A stretch of DNA of 64,000 nucleotides from an uncultured SAR116 cluster alpha proteobacterium (lineage in GTDB: Bacteria; Pseudomonadota; Alphaproteobacteria; Puniceispirillales; Marisalimonadaceae): assembly GCA_902619805.1 (NCBI GenBank), contig CACNGC010000007.1, positions 1 to 64,000 of the forward strand, given 5' to 3'. Under the pieces are notes generated by a model. It saw only the letters and a list, made by a program, of their open reading frames with translations. It was not told where the DNA came from and searched no databases. The stretch's first letter is position 1, and the number at the start of each line of letters is the position of its first letter. Positions 56,129 to 64,000 of the stretch are shown piece after piece. The translations under genes were made by a program, and so were the position numbers.

Positions 56129-56938
56129 ATGAATGAAGTAAATTATATTACACCTAACCTTGATGAAGGTTATTCTCCAGAAGCAATAGCAAACATGGAG
56201 AATGCACTTGAAGAATTTATTGTATCTTTGATGGAGATAAAGCCAGAAGACGCTAATATTGCAGTTTTTAGAGGTCTTAAGTTAACAATCGCAGGACGTC
56301 CGAGACGACTTGCAGATTTAGGTAATGTAGAATCACCTGATGATCCTTTGAAAATTGAGCTAATGATTTATAATAAAGAACAAATTGATTTAGTATTAGA
56401 ATTTATAAAGAATAATGGTTTTCCTGCCAAAAATGAGCCCGGCTCACAATTTATCCATATAAGAGTCCCCAAGCCTTCTAGAATGCAACTAGAAGAACTA
56501 GGCGATGAGGTTATTAGAAGAACTAATTCTGCTTGTACTAGGCTAATGAAAATTAAGACTAATACAGGTTTAAGAATTAGAGCAGCAATGGAAAAAGAAT
56601 ATATAGATCAACGTATATCAGGCGTTGCAGTAAAAAAAATTGATAATGCTTTAGAAAGAATTACCAAAGAAATTAAGATAGTTGGTGTTACGAAGAGAAA
56701 AGCAATTCTTGGGTCTTTTTTTAAAACTATTGAAAGAGATGATAATGATATCGTTAAAATCATCAACAAAAGAATAAAATTAGAAAAAGATAAAATTGCT
56801 AAAGAACAAGATCTAAGAATTAAGAATGAAGCCCTAGAAAGCCAAAGTCAAAACACAGATAGAGTTGAAACTGAAAATATTAGAAATAATGATGAACAAA
56901 AGGTTGAAGAACTAAATATTTCTTCAAATTCAACTTAA
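56129..56938 (+). CDS. Ribosome-recycling-factor-like protein in the pomAB operon
   Basis: Of 269 residues, about 20-175 follow the pattern of ribosome recycling factor. A lead helix (MENALEEFIVSLMEI) is followed by LKLTIAGRPRRLADLGNV, matching the RRF VEYYGTPTPLRQLASV region. LKIELMIYNKEQIDLVLEFI and FIHIRVPKPSRMQLEELGDE match the domain II stretch ending in RRF IRVPLPPLTEERR. A helix follows, then a lysine-rich tail (about 180-269) not found in RRF. The conserved RNVRRDAN of true RRF is replaced by a different basic stretch (LRIRAAMEKE). It is 34 bp after pomB. It is probably a diverged paralogue and not the cell's main RRF; its role is unknown. Confidence 0.65.
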   Translation: MNEVNYITPNLDEGYSPEAIANMENALEEFIVSLMEIKPEDANIAVFRGLKLTIAGRPRRLADLGNVESPDDPLKIELMIYNKEQIDLVLEFIKNNGFPAKNEPGSQFIHIRVPKPSRMQLEELGDEVIRRTNSACTRLMKIKTNTGLRIRAAMEKEYIDQRISGVAVKKIDNALERITKEIKIVGVTKRKAILGSFFKTIERDDNDIVKIINKRIKLEKDKIAKEQDLRIKNEALESQSQNTDRVETENIRNNDEQKVEELNISSNST

Positions 56939-56942
56939 ATTT

Positions 56943-58292
56943 TTACTTTTTTACATAGGGGTTATTCCCTTTTCTAAACATTATTCTTATAGGAACTCCT
57001 TGTAAATCAAAGGTTTTCATAATAGATCCCAATAAAAAACGTTTATAACTATTAGGAAGATCATCAGGACTAGACATAAATAAAGCAAATGTTGGGGGTT
57101 TAACATTAACTTGAGTTATGTATCTAATATTATTTTGTCTTCCTTTATATAGTGGTGGTGGATTATTTTCTATAATAGTTGACAACCATCTATTTAATTT
57201 TCCAGTTGTAATTCTATTACTTAACTTTTTCTTAACATAAATAATTTTATCAAATAACTTTTCAATACCTTTATTATGAAGACCCGATAAAAATACTATC
57301 GGTATATTTTTTATCTGTGATAAAGAAATGCCTAACTGGTTTATAATTTTATTTTTGATTGTGTTTTGGTCTGTTACTTTATCCCATTTGTTTGCTCCAA
57401 TAACAATACCTCTACCTTCTCCAATTATCATACGAGCAATAGTTAGATCTTGTTTGTCTATATTTTGAGAAGCATCTACTAATAAAACACAAATATCACT
57501 AAATTTAATAGACTTAAGTGTATCACTAACCATATGTTTTTCTAAAATTTTGGTAATTTTTGATTTTCTTCTTAGACCAGCAGTGTCAATTAGACAAAAA
57601 GTTTGTTTTTTATAATTCCATTCAATTTCTATAGAATCTCTTGTTATTCCAGCTTCGGATCCCGTCACTAAACGATTTTCACCAATTATATTATTTACTA
57701 ATGTTGATTTACCTGTATTAGGTCTTCCTATAATACTTACTCTTATTGGAGCGTTTTCTAGATTGAAAAAAAATTCATCTTGTTTTATCTTTATATTTTG
57801 ATTACGCAAGTTGTTTTTTAAAACATCATATAAGTCAGGCAACCCTTCTCCATGTTCCGCTGAGATTGGTATAACAATATCAAAAGCTAAAGAAGCAGCT
57901 TCACTTAAACCAATTAAGCCCTTCAAACCTTCACTTTTGTTTACTAATACAATTATAGGTTTGTTTTTCTTTTTTAAATTTATTGCTATAGATTTCTCAA
58001 TTGGTAACACACCCTCTCTTCCATCAATGACGAACAAAATGACATTAGCATCATCAATTGCAAATTGACACTGCTCTTTAATCTTAATCTCTGTTCTTCC
58101 TTTTAAGGCATCGTCAATTCCAGCAGTGTCTATTAGTGTAAATTCTAAATCAGCTAATTTACCCTGCCCATACTTCCTATCTCTAGTAACTCCCGGTTGA
58201 TCGTTTACTATTGCTTTTTGTGAACGAACTAATCGATTAAACAAAGTAGATTTTCCAACGTTAGGTCTTCCTACTAATACAACCTTCAACAT
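56943..58292 (-). CDS. der: Ribosome-assembly GTPase Der (EngA)
   Basis: This 449-residue protein has two tandem GTPase domains (GRPNVGKSTLFNRLV near residue 7; GRPNTGKSTLVNNII near 184), each with DTAG and NKxD-type motifs, and a C-terminal KH-like domain (VKPPTFALFMSSPDDLP). Der acts in 50S subunit maturation. It is the last gene of the leftward run after bamB. Confidence 0.96.
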   Translation of the reverse strand: MLKVVLVGRPNVGKSTLFNRLVRSQKAIVNDQPGVTRDRKYGQGKLADLEFTLIDTAGIDDALKGRTEIKIKEQCQFAIDDANVILFVIDGREGVLPIEKSIAINLKKKNKPIIVLVNKSEGLKGLIGLSEAASLAFDIVIPISAEHGEGLPDLYDVLKNNLRNQNIKIKQDEFFFNLENAPIRVSIIGRPNTGKSTLVNNIIGENRLVTGSEAGITRDSIEIEWNYKKQTFCLIDTAGLRRKSKITKILEKHMVSDTLKSIKFSDICVLLVDASQNIDKQDLTIARMIIGEGRGIVIGANKWDKVTDQNTIKNKIINQLGISLSQIKNIPIVFLSGLHNKGIEKLFDKIIYVKKKLSNRITTGKLNRWLSTIIENNPPPLYKGRQNNIRYITQVNVKPPTFALFMSSPDDLPNSYKRFLLGSIMKTFDLQGVPIRIMFRKGNNPYVKK

Positions 58293-58320
58293 TTTGTAAC
58301 CTTAAAGTTTTAAGACTTTG

Positions 58321-59628
58321 CTAAAAAGCTAATAAACTTCCCTTTGCAGTAAGAAATAAAAGATTTCCATCAACTGGAATAGGAGGGACAGACAACTCAT
58401 CAAGATACAAAGTGTCAATTTCAGATCCATTATTAGCATTAACAACATTAATTATGCCTTTTTGATTTGTTATTAAAAGTTTTGAATCCACTAAAGTTGG
58501 TCCTTTGTAAACACTTATTTCTTTTTCTGAAAAAAAAGATTTTTCATTGACATAAGATGGATATTGTTTTTTCCATCTTAGTTTTCCAGTATCTGTATCA
58601 ACAGCTGCTAGAAGTCCTAAATTTCCCATTATAAAAATAGTTTTTCCTGAAATTGTAGGAGTCTCAAATCCACCAATGGGTATATACCATAGTTTTTTTG
58701 AAGTTTTTAAATCAAAAGCTGCAGTAAATCCCGACTGTGAAACTAAAAATAATTTTCCTTTATAATAAATAGGGTTAGCAACTATGTCACCAGAATGGAA
58801 AAGTATTGGCAATTGTTTATTTGAAGATATATTTTCGCTCCATAAAACTTCTCCAGTATTAATTGCAATAACAAAAAAAGTTCCACCTGTACCAGGAACA
58901 ATTACTTTGTTTTTTACCACTAATGGCCTTGCAGTTGTATAAACAGAATTATATTCGCTACCTAAAAAAACATTCCATACAAGTTTACCATTTCTATTGT
59001 TAAATGATAAAAAATTACCATCAAAATCACTAACAAAAAGGTAATTTTTGTAAGATGTAATTCCTCCCCTAAATGGAAGTTCATTTTTCTTTTCCCATAT
59101 TACAGTTCCATCAACGCCATTGATAGCTAAAAGTTCTCGAGAACCATTATGAGCATATAATGTAACAGTGTTGTTTTTATTTTTTATTCCTGCGATAGCT
59201 GGAGTTCCAACAATTGTATCTTCTAAATCATTAAAAATTTGTTTTTTCCATACAATTTTCCCGTCAGTGGAATTTATTTTAAATAAATAACCATTGATAT
59301 TTAATAAATATATGTAAGACGCGTAATATAAAGGATCTGGTAAGTAAGGATTTTTGTCATCAATATATTGATCAGTATCAATTTGCCACTTTTTTTTTAA
59401 AGGAAAATTAATTTCTGAATTAATTAAATTATAAGATTTAGAATTTAAGATCTCTTGTAAATTACTTAAATTATCAAGTTTAGAATTTTCTCTATATTCT
59501 TTATTTACAAACGAAATTTCATTTTTTGGTTGAAAGATATTTATATAATTTGATTGATTTAAAGTTTCATCCTTTGAGCAACTCAAAAGAAATATGAAAG
59601 TTAAAAAAATAATAAATTTATTTGGCAT
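58321..59628 (-). CDS. bamB: Outer-membrane assembly lipoprotein BamB
   Basis: This 435-residue lipoprotein has a signal ending at the lipobox LLSC (Cys17). It is followed by a beta-propeller of PQQ-like repeats with recurrent W-K-K and G-x2-DG-x-W motifs (STDGKIVWKKQI, GVDGTVIWEKK, NRNGKLVWNV, DTDTGKLRWKKQ). BamB supports BamA in outer-membrane protein insertion. It overlaps the upstream YfgM-like gene by 11 bp and precedes der, the standard yfgM-bamB-der order. Confidence 0.93.
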   Translation of the reverse strand: MPNKFIIFLTFIFLLSCSKDETLNQSNYINIFQPKNEISFVNKEYRENSKLDNLSNLQEILNSKSYNLINSEINFPLKKKWQIDTDQYIDDKNPYLPDPLYYASYIYLLNINGYLFKINSTDGKIVWKKQIFNDLEDTIVGTPAIAGIKNKNNTVTLYAHNGSRELLAINGVDGTVIWEKKNELPFRGGITSYKNYLFVSDFDGNFLSFNNRNGKLVWNVFLGSEYNSVYTTARPLVVKNKVIVPGTGGTFFVIAINTGEVLWSENISSNKQLPILFHSGDIVANPIYYKGKLFLVSQSGFTAAFDLKTSKKLWYIPIGGFETPTISGKTIFIMGNLGLLAAVDTDTGKLRWKKQYPSYVNEKSFFSEKEISVYKGPTLVDSKLLITNQKGIINVVNANNGSEIDTLYLDELSVPPIPVDGNLLFLTAKGSLLAF

Positions 59629-60268
59629 TGGTTTTATAAATTTTATGAATTAATTCTAGTCTATTCTTTTGCTCAAAGCTTAAATCAGATCTCTTTAATA
59701 ATATATTAATAGCTGTTTGTGCTTTTTTAATTTTATCAAACTTTATGAATAACAAAACTTCTAATTCGGCGGCAACAATTTGAAGTTTGCTTGGGCTGTT
59801 TAAAATTGGTTCAAGTAATAATTTTTGTTGATCAAATGAACTTTTATTATCTTTTAACACACTTAAAATTCTTGATAAATTTCTATAGAAAATATCTATT
59901 CTTTCATTATCATAAATATTTTTATAATTTATTAACATTTGATCTATCTTTCCATTTTGATAATTAGTCTCGGCTAAACCAAAAAGAGAAAGGACACCAT
60001 ACCCACTTTTGTCATTCTGTGAATTTTTTAAAAATAAATTATGACTCTTTAAATAATTTTTATCTTCTAGTTTTTTAAGTGCTTGGAAATATTGCGCTGA
60101 AGCTACTTCTATTTGCTTTTTATTCCATGTGGTATAAGCATGATATGAACCTAATAATACAATGAGAATTATAATTAAAGTAATGATGAATTTTGAATAT
60201 TTTTTCCAAGTTTGAATTAATTGATCCTGTTTTAATTCTTCAGAAACTTCATCAAAAATATCAGCCAT
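59618..60268 (-). CDS. YfgM/TPR-like membrane protein upstream of bamB
   Basis: This 216-residue bitopic protein has a cytoplasmic start (MADIFDEVSEELKQDQ), a membrane segment (about 28-46), and a periplasmic domain of helical, tetratricopeptide-like repeats. It matches the family found before bamB in many proteobacteria, where it works with the Sec translocon or periplasmic chaperones. Confidence 0.85.
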   Translation of the reverse strand: MADIFDEVSEELKQDQLIQTWKKYSKFIITLIIILIVLLGSYHAYTTWNKKQIEVASAQYFQALKKLEDKNYLKSHNLFLKNSQNDKSGYGVLSLFGLAETNYQNGKIDQMLINYKNIYDNERIDIFYRNLSRILSVLKDNKSSFDQQKLLLEPILNSPSKLQIVAAELEVLLFIKFDKIKKAQTAINILLKRSDLSFEQKNRLELIHKIYKTNAK

Positions 60269-60400
60269 ATTTATCCCACAAAAAAATTTATTAAAAATAA
60301 ATATATCTAAACTTTTATTAACAAAAGATCAAATGAATATCATTATTATTGGACAACATTATTAATTAAATTATAGGATAATTAAAATTTTGGGAATTTT

Positions 60401-60805
60401 ATGAACATTTTTAAGCTAGAAATTAAAAGCTCAATTGCATCAAACAATAATAAAAGTGCAGGAAAACCTAGTGAAATTATTAAAAAAATTGAAAAAAGGA
60501 TTGTATTTTTTTCTAAGTTAGAACTCACTTCCATTTTAAATTTATATAGCAAACAAGTCTCAAAGGGGTATTGGAGAGACTATGCATTAGATAGCAAAAT
60601 TGATAATGCTATTTTTTCAATATACAGACACACTCATGACAAACCTATGTTCCAAATTATAAAAAATAGTCAAAAAGGATTCAGAAACAAGCCTAGTTTT
60701 TATATAAAGAAAGGTGAAGAAATTGTAAGTAAAAGCAAAAGCTTGTTTACAATTTTATCAAATTTTGAGAAAAAATTAAGTATCAAAAAATTAAGAAAAT
60801 ATTAA
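60401..60805 (+). CDS. DUF2794-family protein
   Basis: This 134-residue protein has the core FFSKLELTSILNLYSKQVSKGYWRDYALD, split here as KLELTSILNLY and SKGYWRDYAL, followed by NAIFSIYRHTHDKPMFQI. This is typical of DUF2794, a small family found mainly in alphaproteobacteria and of unknown function. It is convergent in arrangement with the leftward bamB block and precedes the DUF3126-type gene. Confidence 0.85.
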   Translation: MNIFKLEIKSSIASNNNKSAGKPSEIIKKIEKRIVFFSKLELTSILNLYSKQVSKGYWRDYALDSKIDNAIFSIYRHTHDKPMFQIIKNSQKGFRNKPSFYIKKGEEIVSKSKSLFTILSNFEKKLSIKKLRKY

Positions 60806-60858
60806 TTTAGTTGAATATAAATATCGTACAAGAAACATTAATTATTGGGAAAATAAAA

Positions 60859-61071
60859 ATGGATAGAAATACATTAAGTAAAATTCAGAATTATTTAAGG
60901 CTTACATTAGGTTCAAAGCAACTAAAAGTTGAAGGCAGGGAAAATAAAGTTGATTCAGCTGATGTTACAATAAATGGGGAGTTTCTTGGTGTTATATTTG
61001 AAGACAAAGAAGATGGTGATATTTGCTATCATTTTAATATGACTATTTTAGATATTGATTTAAAAGACTAA
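60859..61071 (+). CDS. DUF3126-family protein
   Basis: Start ATG 60859 (MDRNTLSKIQNYLRLTLGSK); a longer reading from an upstream TTG lacks support. The 70-residue product, with the core LGSKQLKVEGRENKVDSADV and FLGVIFEDKEDGD, matches DUF3126, another small alphaproteobacterial family of unknown function. Confidence 0.85.
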   Translation: MDRNTLSKIQNYLRLTLGSKQLKVEGRENKVDSADVTINGEFLGVIFEDKEDGDICYHFNMTILDIDLKD

Positions 61072-61075
61072 AACA

Positions 61076-61621
61076 TTATAGCGATGATAAAATATCGATA
61101 ATTATTGATTTTATAAGTAAAAAATCAAAAGGTATAGTAAAAAAACCTAGAAGTATTATTGGAATAAGCAAAATAAAAACCAATATCTTAAATCTTAATA
61201 AAGATGAACTTTTTACTTTATTTTTCTGTATGTTTTTATTTTGGCTAACATTTCTTTCAAGCTTTTCAACTTTTTGTGACAACTCTAATATTACCTCAAC
61301 CGCTTCATTGAATTTATTTGCAAGCAATAAAAACTGAGCATCATTATCATTAACAGTTCTATTAATATTTTGATTTTCTGTTTTATCTTTATGATGAACT
61401 AGATTTTCAGAATTATTTTGAGTAGAGTTTGATAAAATTTCCTTATTTTGTTCAGTCACAGTTTCTTTGTCGGAGCCTCTTTCTTTTTTATTGTCGTCTT
61501 GATTGCTGCTTTCAAACTCTGACATTAGATTATTATTGAAAGAATCTTGTTTTGTAACATTAAGATTGTTATCCTCTCTCATTTTAAGTATTCTATTTCT
61601 TAAATCTAAACTATCATTCAT
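61076..61621 (-). CDS. Membrane protein with N-terminal DLRxRIxKMR motif
   Basis: From the Met at 61621 the product is about 181 residues. An N-terminal motif DLRNRILKMR (residues 6-15) is followed by a polar Asn/Glu-rich linker (about 18-85), a coiled-coil-like stretch (LLLANKFNEAVEVILELSQK, about 87-115) and hydrophobic C-terminal segments (about 135-181). Motif and design match the protein at 49562-49936. The start could be 12 bp further upstream at 61633. Function unknown. Confidence 0.65.
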   Translation of the reverse strand: MNDSLDLRNRILKMREDNNLNVTKQDSFNNNLMSEFESSNQDDNKKERGSDKETVTEQNKEILSNSTQNNSENLVHHKDKTENQNINRTVNDNDAQFLLLANKFNEAVEVILELSQKVEKLERNVSQNKNIQKNKVKSSSLLRFKILVFILLIPIILLGFFTIPFDFLLIKSIIIDILSSL

Positions 61622-61679
61622 TTTTATAACCATTAATTTATATAACTAACTATTTACGACATAATTTAAATAGATTTAA

Positions 61680-61967
61680 CTAATCATATTTAAATTTATT
61701 GAATCCTTCATCTATTAAAAGCTGTCTTTTCTTTTTTATACCCCCTTTACCACTATACCCTCCTAAAAACCCATCAGATCTAATTACTCTATGACATGGT
61801 ATTTCAATAATTAATGGATTTTTAGCACATGCATTGGCTACAGCCCTAGAAGAATTAGGCTTACCTAAAATACAAGCAATTTCTTTATAGGTTTTAACAC
61901 TGCCTTTGGGAATTTTTCTAATCTCTTCCCAAACTGTTAATTGAAATTTTGTGCCTTTAAGTTTCAT
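61680..61967 (-). CDS. ogt: Methylated-DNA--cysteine methyltransferase-type protein
   Basis: This 95-residue protein is the C-terminal DNA-repair domain alone. The helix-turn-helix and arginine finger (SSRAVANACAKNP) and active-site PCHRVIR are intact, so it may be a real alkyltransferase and not a Cys-lacking ATL protein. The N-terminal domain found in larger Ogt/Ada proteins is absent. Confidence 0.88.
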   Translation of the reverse strand: MKLKGTKFQLTVWEEIRKIPKGSVKTYKEIACILGKPNSSRAVANACAKNPLIIEIPCHRVIRSDGFLGGYSGKGGIKKKRQLLIDEGFNKFKYD

Positions 61968-61991
61968 GTTTATTTATTCTTTTATTAAAAA

Positions 61992-62525
61992 TTAATCTTT
62001 TGGTATGTAATTTATTTCTTTTGTTTCAAACTTCATTTTCTTCCACCTAATTCTCTGTTGACTAATATATTTAAGATACAATTCTTCTTTTTTCCCATAC
62101 TCAAAACCGACTGTTTTATTAAGAAAATATCCACCTTCAATTGGAATATTTATATATGAATATTCTTCTTTATCTTTTTCTCCTCTAGTAATTAAATGAG
62201 TTTTTTCATTTTCGTCAATAATTCTCCAAAAATCTTTAATTTCAAATTTTCGCTCAAGAATTACTTTTAAAGTTTCATTAAATGTAACAAACTGATGCCT
62301 GACAAACTTTTTATTTGCCCTCTTAAATTTAGTAACTTTTTTAAAATTATTTTTTTTATATTCCTCATAACATTGTTTAGATATGCTTGTTATTCTCATC
62401 AAACTATATTCACCAGAAAAAAGAGCTTTTAAAACAACTTTTTTCTTTTCTATTGAGAAATTACTATCAAAAATTTGTGAATACAGATTATAAAATTCGT
62501 CCGATTTATAATTCCAGAATCTCAT
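61992..62525 (-). CDS. Hypothetical protein
   Basis: This 177-residue soluble protein is Lys-, Glu- and Tyr-rich, with no recognised domain; the start is the clear ATG (MRFWNYKSDE). It lies 24 bp before the ogt-type gene. It is the last intact gene before the guaA-side island and may be native. Unknown function. Confidence 0.6.
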   Translation of the reverse strand: MRFWNYKSDEFYNLYSQIFDSNFSIEKKKVVLKALFSGEYSLMRITSISKQCYEEYKKNNFKKVTKFKRANKKFVRHQFVTFNETLKVILERKFEIKDFWRIIDENEKTHLITRGEKDKEEYSYINIPIEGGYFLNKTVGFEYGKKEELYLKYISQQRIRWKKMKFETKEINYIPKD

Positions 62526-62864
62526 TATAATTTGGCTTATAGTAAGTTAGAAGATTTAGTTATTTAAATAATAAAAAGAGTATAATGTTTTAGATTTTAT
62601 GCAACTTAGTTATTAAAAGTGAAGAGAAAAAATTACAAATTAAGATTATTAATATTAAACAAGTTAATAATGAATTTTATATAATTTTATTTAATCTACT
62701 CCCATTAAATAGTAGTAATAGGACAAGGCATTCATTTATATAGTATTTTAAAAACTTCCTAATAAGTATCTAACGGGTCCCATCGTTTAAGTATACGAAG
62801 GTAATTATTAAAACCCAAAAAATTATCAATGCTTTAGTGAAAAGGCAAATAGATAGTTGCTAAA
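62526..62864. other. AT-rich non-coding stretch
   Basis: No gene, RNA or terminator is seen apart from the guaA 3'-end copy at 62696-62713. Confidence 0.4.
62696..62713 (-). repeat. guaA 3'-end copy (left flank of the small island)
   Basis: CTACTCCCATTAAATAGT matches the end of guaA (63860-63877) at 17 of 18 bases in the same orientation. On the minus strand it reads T-I-stop-W-E-stop against guaA T-I-E-W-E-stop, so it is a tail fragment with one changed base. It is probably one half of an attachment-site pair. Confidence 0.75.
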
Positions 62865-63599
62865 TTAAAGAACGCGCTTAAATAAATAATCATGTGAAGA
62901 AAATTTCTTTTCTAATATGTATCCATGCTGATCTAAAAAATTCTCTATTCTTTTTATATCTCTCGCCTCAATCAACATGAATTTGAATGAAAATTCATCG
63001 AAATCAACACCTTTCAAAACTTCGATTTCTGCTCCTTCAACATCAAGCGACAAAAAATCAATTTCTTTTGGCGCATTAGATTTTTTTAAAGTAGAAGTAA
63101 GTGATTCTGCAACAGCACCAAACGCAAACACATTTTCAGTAACTGATAAGAACTTTTTGCAGCTTTGTATATGAGAAACCTTATCTTCTAAATCCAACTC
63201 TAAATTTTCTGAAATAGACATGAGATTTACGTATTTGATATCGACATATTTGTCTTTGTAATCAAAACTCACACAAGCATTACAAAAGATATTATCTTCT
63301 GCACTTCTTTGTTCTTTGCAGAGCAGATAATTATGTGGCGATGGCTCAATCAGAACGCCTCGCCAATTCCTCTTCATTTCAAAGTAGAGTGAATTTGACT
63401 GCGAAACACCATCGTTTGCTCCTAATTCGACAAAGAAACCATTATCGTAATTTACGTATAGCTCTAATTGTTTATCGAGTTGGTCAATTGAGAAGTACCC
63501 ACCTTTGAACTATTTTATTAAATAATCTATTCTTCGAAAAAAACTTTGCCTCGCATTTCCTAAAACTATTTTTAAAATTTTGCTAATTATTCGTCTCAT
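62865..63599 (-). pseudogene. FkbM-family SAM methyltransferase with internal TAG
   Basis: A single frame runs from ATG 63599 (an alternative ATG lies at 63656) to the stop at 62865, about 244 codons, interrupted only by TAG at 63510-63512 (codon 30). Past the TAG come the SAM-binding motif FFVELGANDGVSQSNSLYFE and the FkbM features NWRGVLIEPSP and IDFLSLDVEGAEIEVLKGVD. No start codon exists between the TAG and the SAM motif. A downstream ATG at 63377 would give 170 residues lacking the motif. It is therefore probably inactive, unless the TAG is read through or is a sequence error. FkbM enzymes O-methylate sugars or polyketides. Confidence 0.8.
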
Positions 63600-63859
63600 A
63601 AATTGATTCCGTCTTTTCCGCACATACTTACTTATCGCAACTATAACTCTTATCATGCTATTTTATATATGAAAAAATAGACTTAACCAACGTAAAACGC
63701 AAAATTTTAACTCTTTTTGCCAAATTTCAGCGAAACCAATCGTATCTTTATCTACGCTATTCGTTTCAAAAATATTAAAACGGAGATTACGGCTTGATAA
63801 GCTAAAGTTCAGACTGCTTTTGTAATATATATTAAAAACAATGGTTTAGGAAACAGGAA
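63600..63859. other. Non-coding interval between the FkbM pseudogene and guaA
   Basis: No convincing gene is seen. In-frame codons continue upstream of 63599 as far as 63656, so the FkbM gene may start there. By eye it is less AT-rich than the neighbouring intergenic DNA. Confidence 0.35.
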
Positions 63860-63877
63860 CTACTCCCATTCAATAGT
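63860..63877 (-). repeat. guaA 3'-end copy (right flank of the small island)
   Basis: CTACTCCCATTCAATAGT is the genuine guaA tail and forms the right member of the 18-bp direct-repeat pair. Confidence 0.75.
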
Positions 63878-64000
63878 TCCTGGAGGTTTTGAAGTTATAT
63901 CATATGTAACTCTATTGATACCTTTAACGTTATTAATTATAGCTGTTGCGGTTTCACTTAAAAAATCATGTGTAAACGGATAGTAATCTGCAGTCATACC
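63860..64000 (-). CDS. guaA: GMP synthase, C-terminal part (rest beyond window)
   Basis: The last 46 codons of guaA enter from the right edge and end at 63860. The segment [19 protein letters not shown], the continuation [20 protein letters not shown] and the terminal IEWE are the canonical end of bacterial GMP synthase, which aminates XMP to GMP. Its last 18 bp are duplicated at 62696-62713. Confidence 0.95.
   Translation of the reverse strand, partial: GMTADYYPFTHDFLSETATAIINNVKGINRVTYDITSKPPGTIEWE

Larger units (their letters stand above)
62696..63877. mobile_element. Degenerate island at the guaA 3' end
   Basis: An approximately 1.2-kb segment lies between 18-bp near-perfect direct repeats of the guaA tail. 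It contains only an FkbM methyltransferase gene broken by a TAG, and no integrase. The 3' end of guaA is a known integration hotspot in several bacteria, so this is probably the residue of an integrated element. Confidence 0.6.

Noticed and set aside
56129-56938. Main ribosome recycling factor (frr)
   Set aside because: It is longer than RRF, lacks the typical conserved arginine stretch, and is not next to pyrH or tsf, so it is called RRF-like only.

Overview
The window looks like a chromosome segment of an AT-rich, probably marine-type alphaproteobacterium. The evidence is a circularly permuted (two-piece) tmRNA gene next to an alphaproteobacterial SspB, two small families typical of alphaproteobacteria (DUF2794 and DUF3126 types), and a PomAB-type flagellar motor with RpoN. 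The exact lineage (SAR11/HIMB59-like or other low-GC marine alphas) is inference and cannot be fixed from the window.

Layout. (1) 1-9230 is accessory DNA. A mobile element (about 813-9226) sits exactly at the 3' end of glmS. It carries a large and a small serine recombinase, five copies of a 12-16 bp motif (AACTGATGAAATA) at its ends and around the recombinase promoter, a run of small phage-like genes, and a block of secreted or envelope proteins with an M48 metalloprotease. Just outside both ends lies an imperfect 24-bp direct repeat holding the last codons of glmS (SVTVE-stop), so glmS appears to have been entered and its C-terminus regenerated. (2) 9231-17069: glmS and divergent glmU (UDP-GlcNAc synthesis), then a sugar-nucleotide and surface-polysaccharide cluster. 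(3) 17100-23708: an SbmA/BacA-like transporter and the elongasome operon mreB-mreC-mreD-mrdA-rodA. (4) 23808-35252: ilvI-ilvH-ilvC, miaA, serB, degP, hflK-hflC, mrp, thyA-folA. (5) 35330-39942: permuted ssrA and its ClpXP adaptor sspB, class I fumarase, a D-tartrate-dehydratase-like enolase, a cysteine-free L36 and msrA. (6) 40053-45238: a four-gene polyamine operon (arginine decarboxylase, carboxyspermidine dehydrogenase, carboxyspermidine decarboxylase, agmatinase). (7) 45235-47919: trxB, purU and an alpha/beta hydrolase. (8) 48010-56938: three tandem bactofilins, a small membrane protein, an M23 endopeptidase, a 59-residue protein, rpoN, pomA-pomB and a ribosome-recycling-factor-like protein. 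Several genes here are preceded by good sigma-54 -24/-12 sequences. (9) 56943-62525: der, bamB, a YfgM-like protein, small conserved alphaproteobacterial proteins and an ogt-type gene. (10) 62696-64000: the 3' end of guaA and a small degenerate island. An 18-bp near-perfect copy of the guaA 3' end lies at its far side, and its only gene, an FkbM methyltransferase, is interrupted by one in-frame TAG.

The points most worth a second look are the glmS-targeted two-recombinase element, the matching guaA 3'-end duplication, the sigma-54 promoter set around rpoN, the RRF-like protein behind pomAB, and a short N-terminal motif (DLRxRIxKMR) shared by two otherwise unrelated membrane proteins. No CRISPR array, tRNA or rRNA gene was seen.
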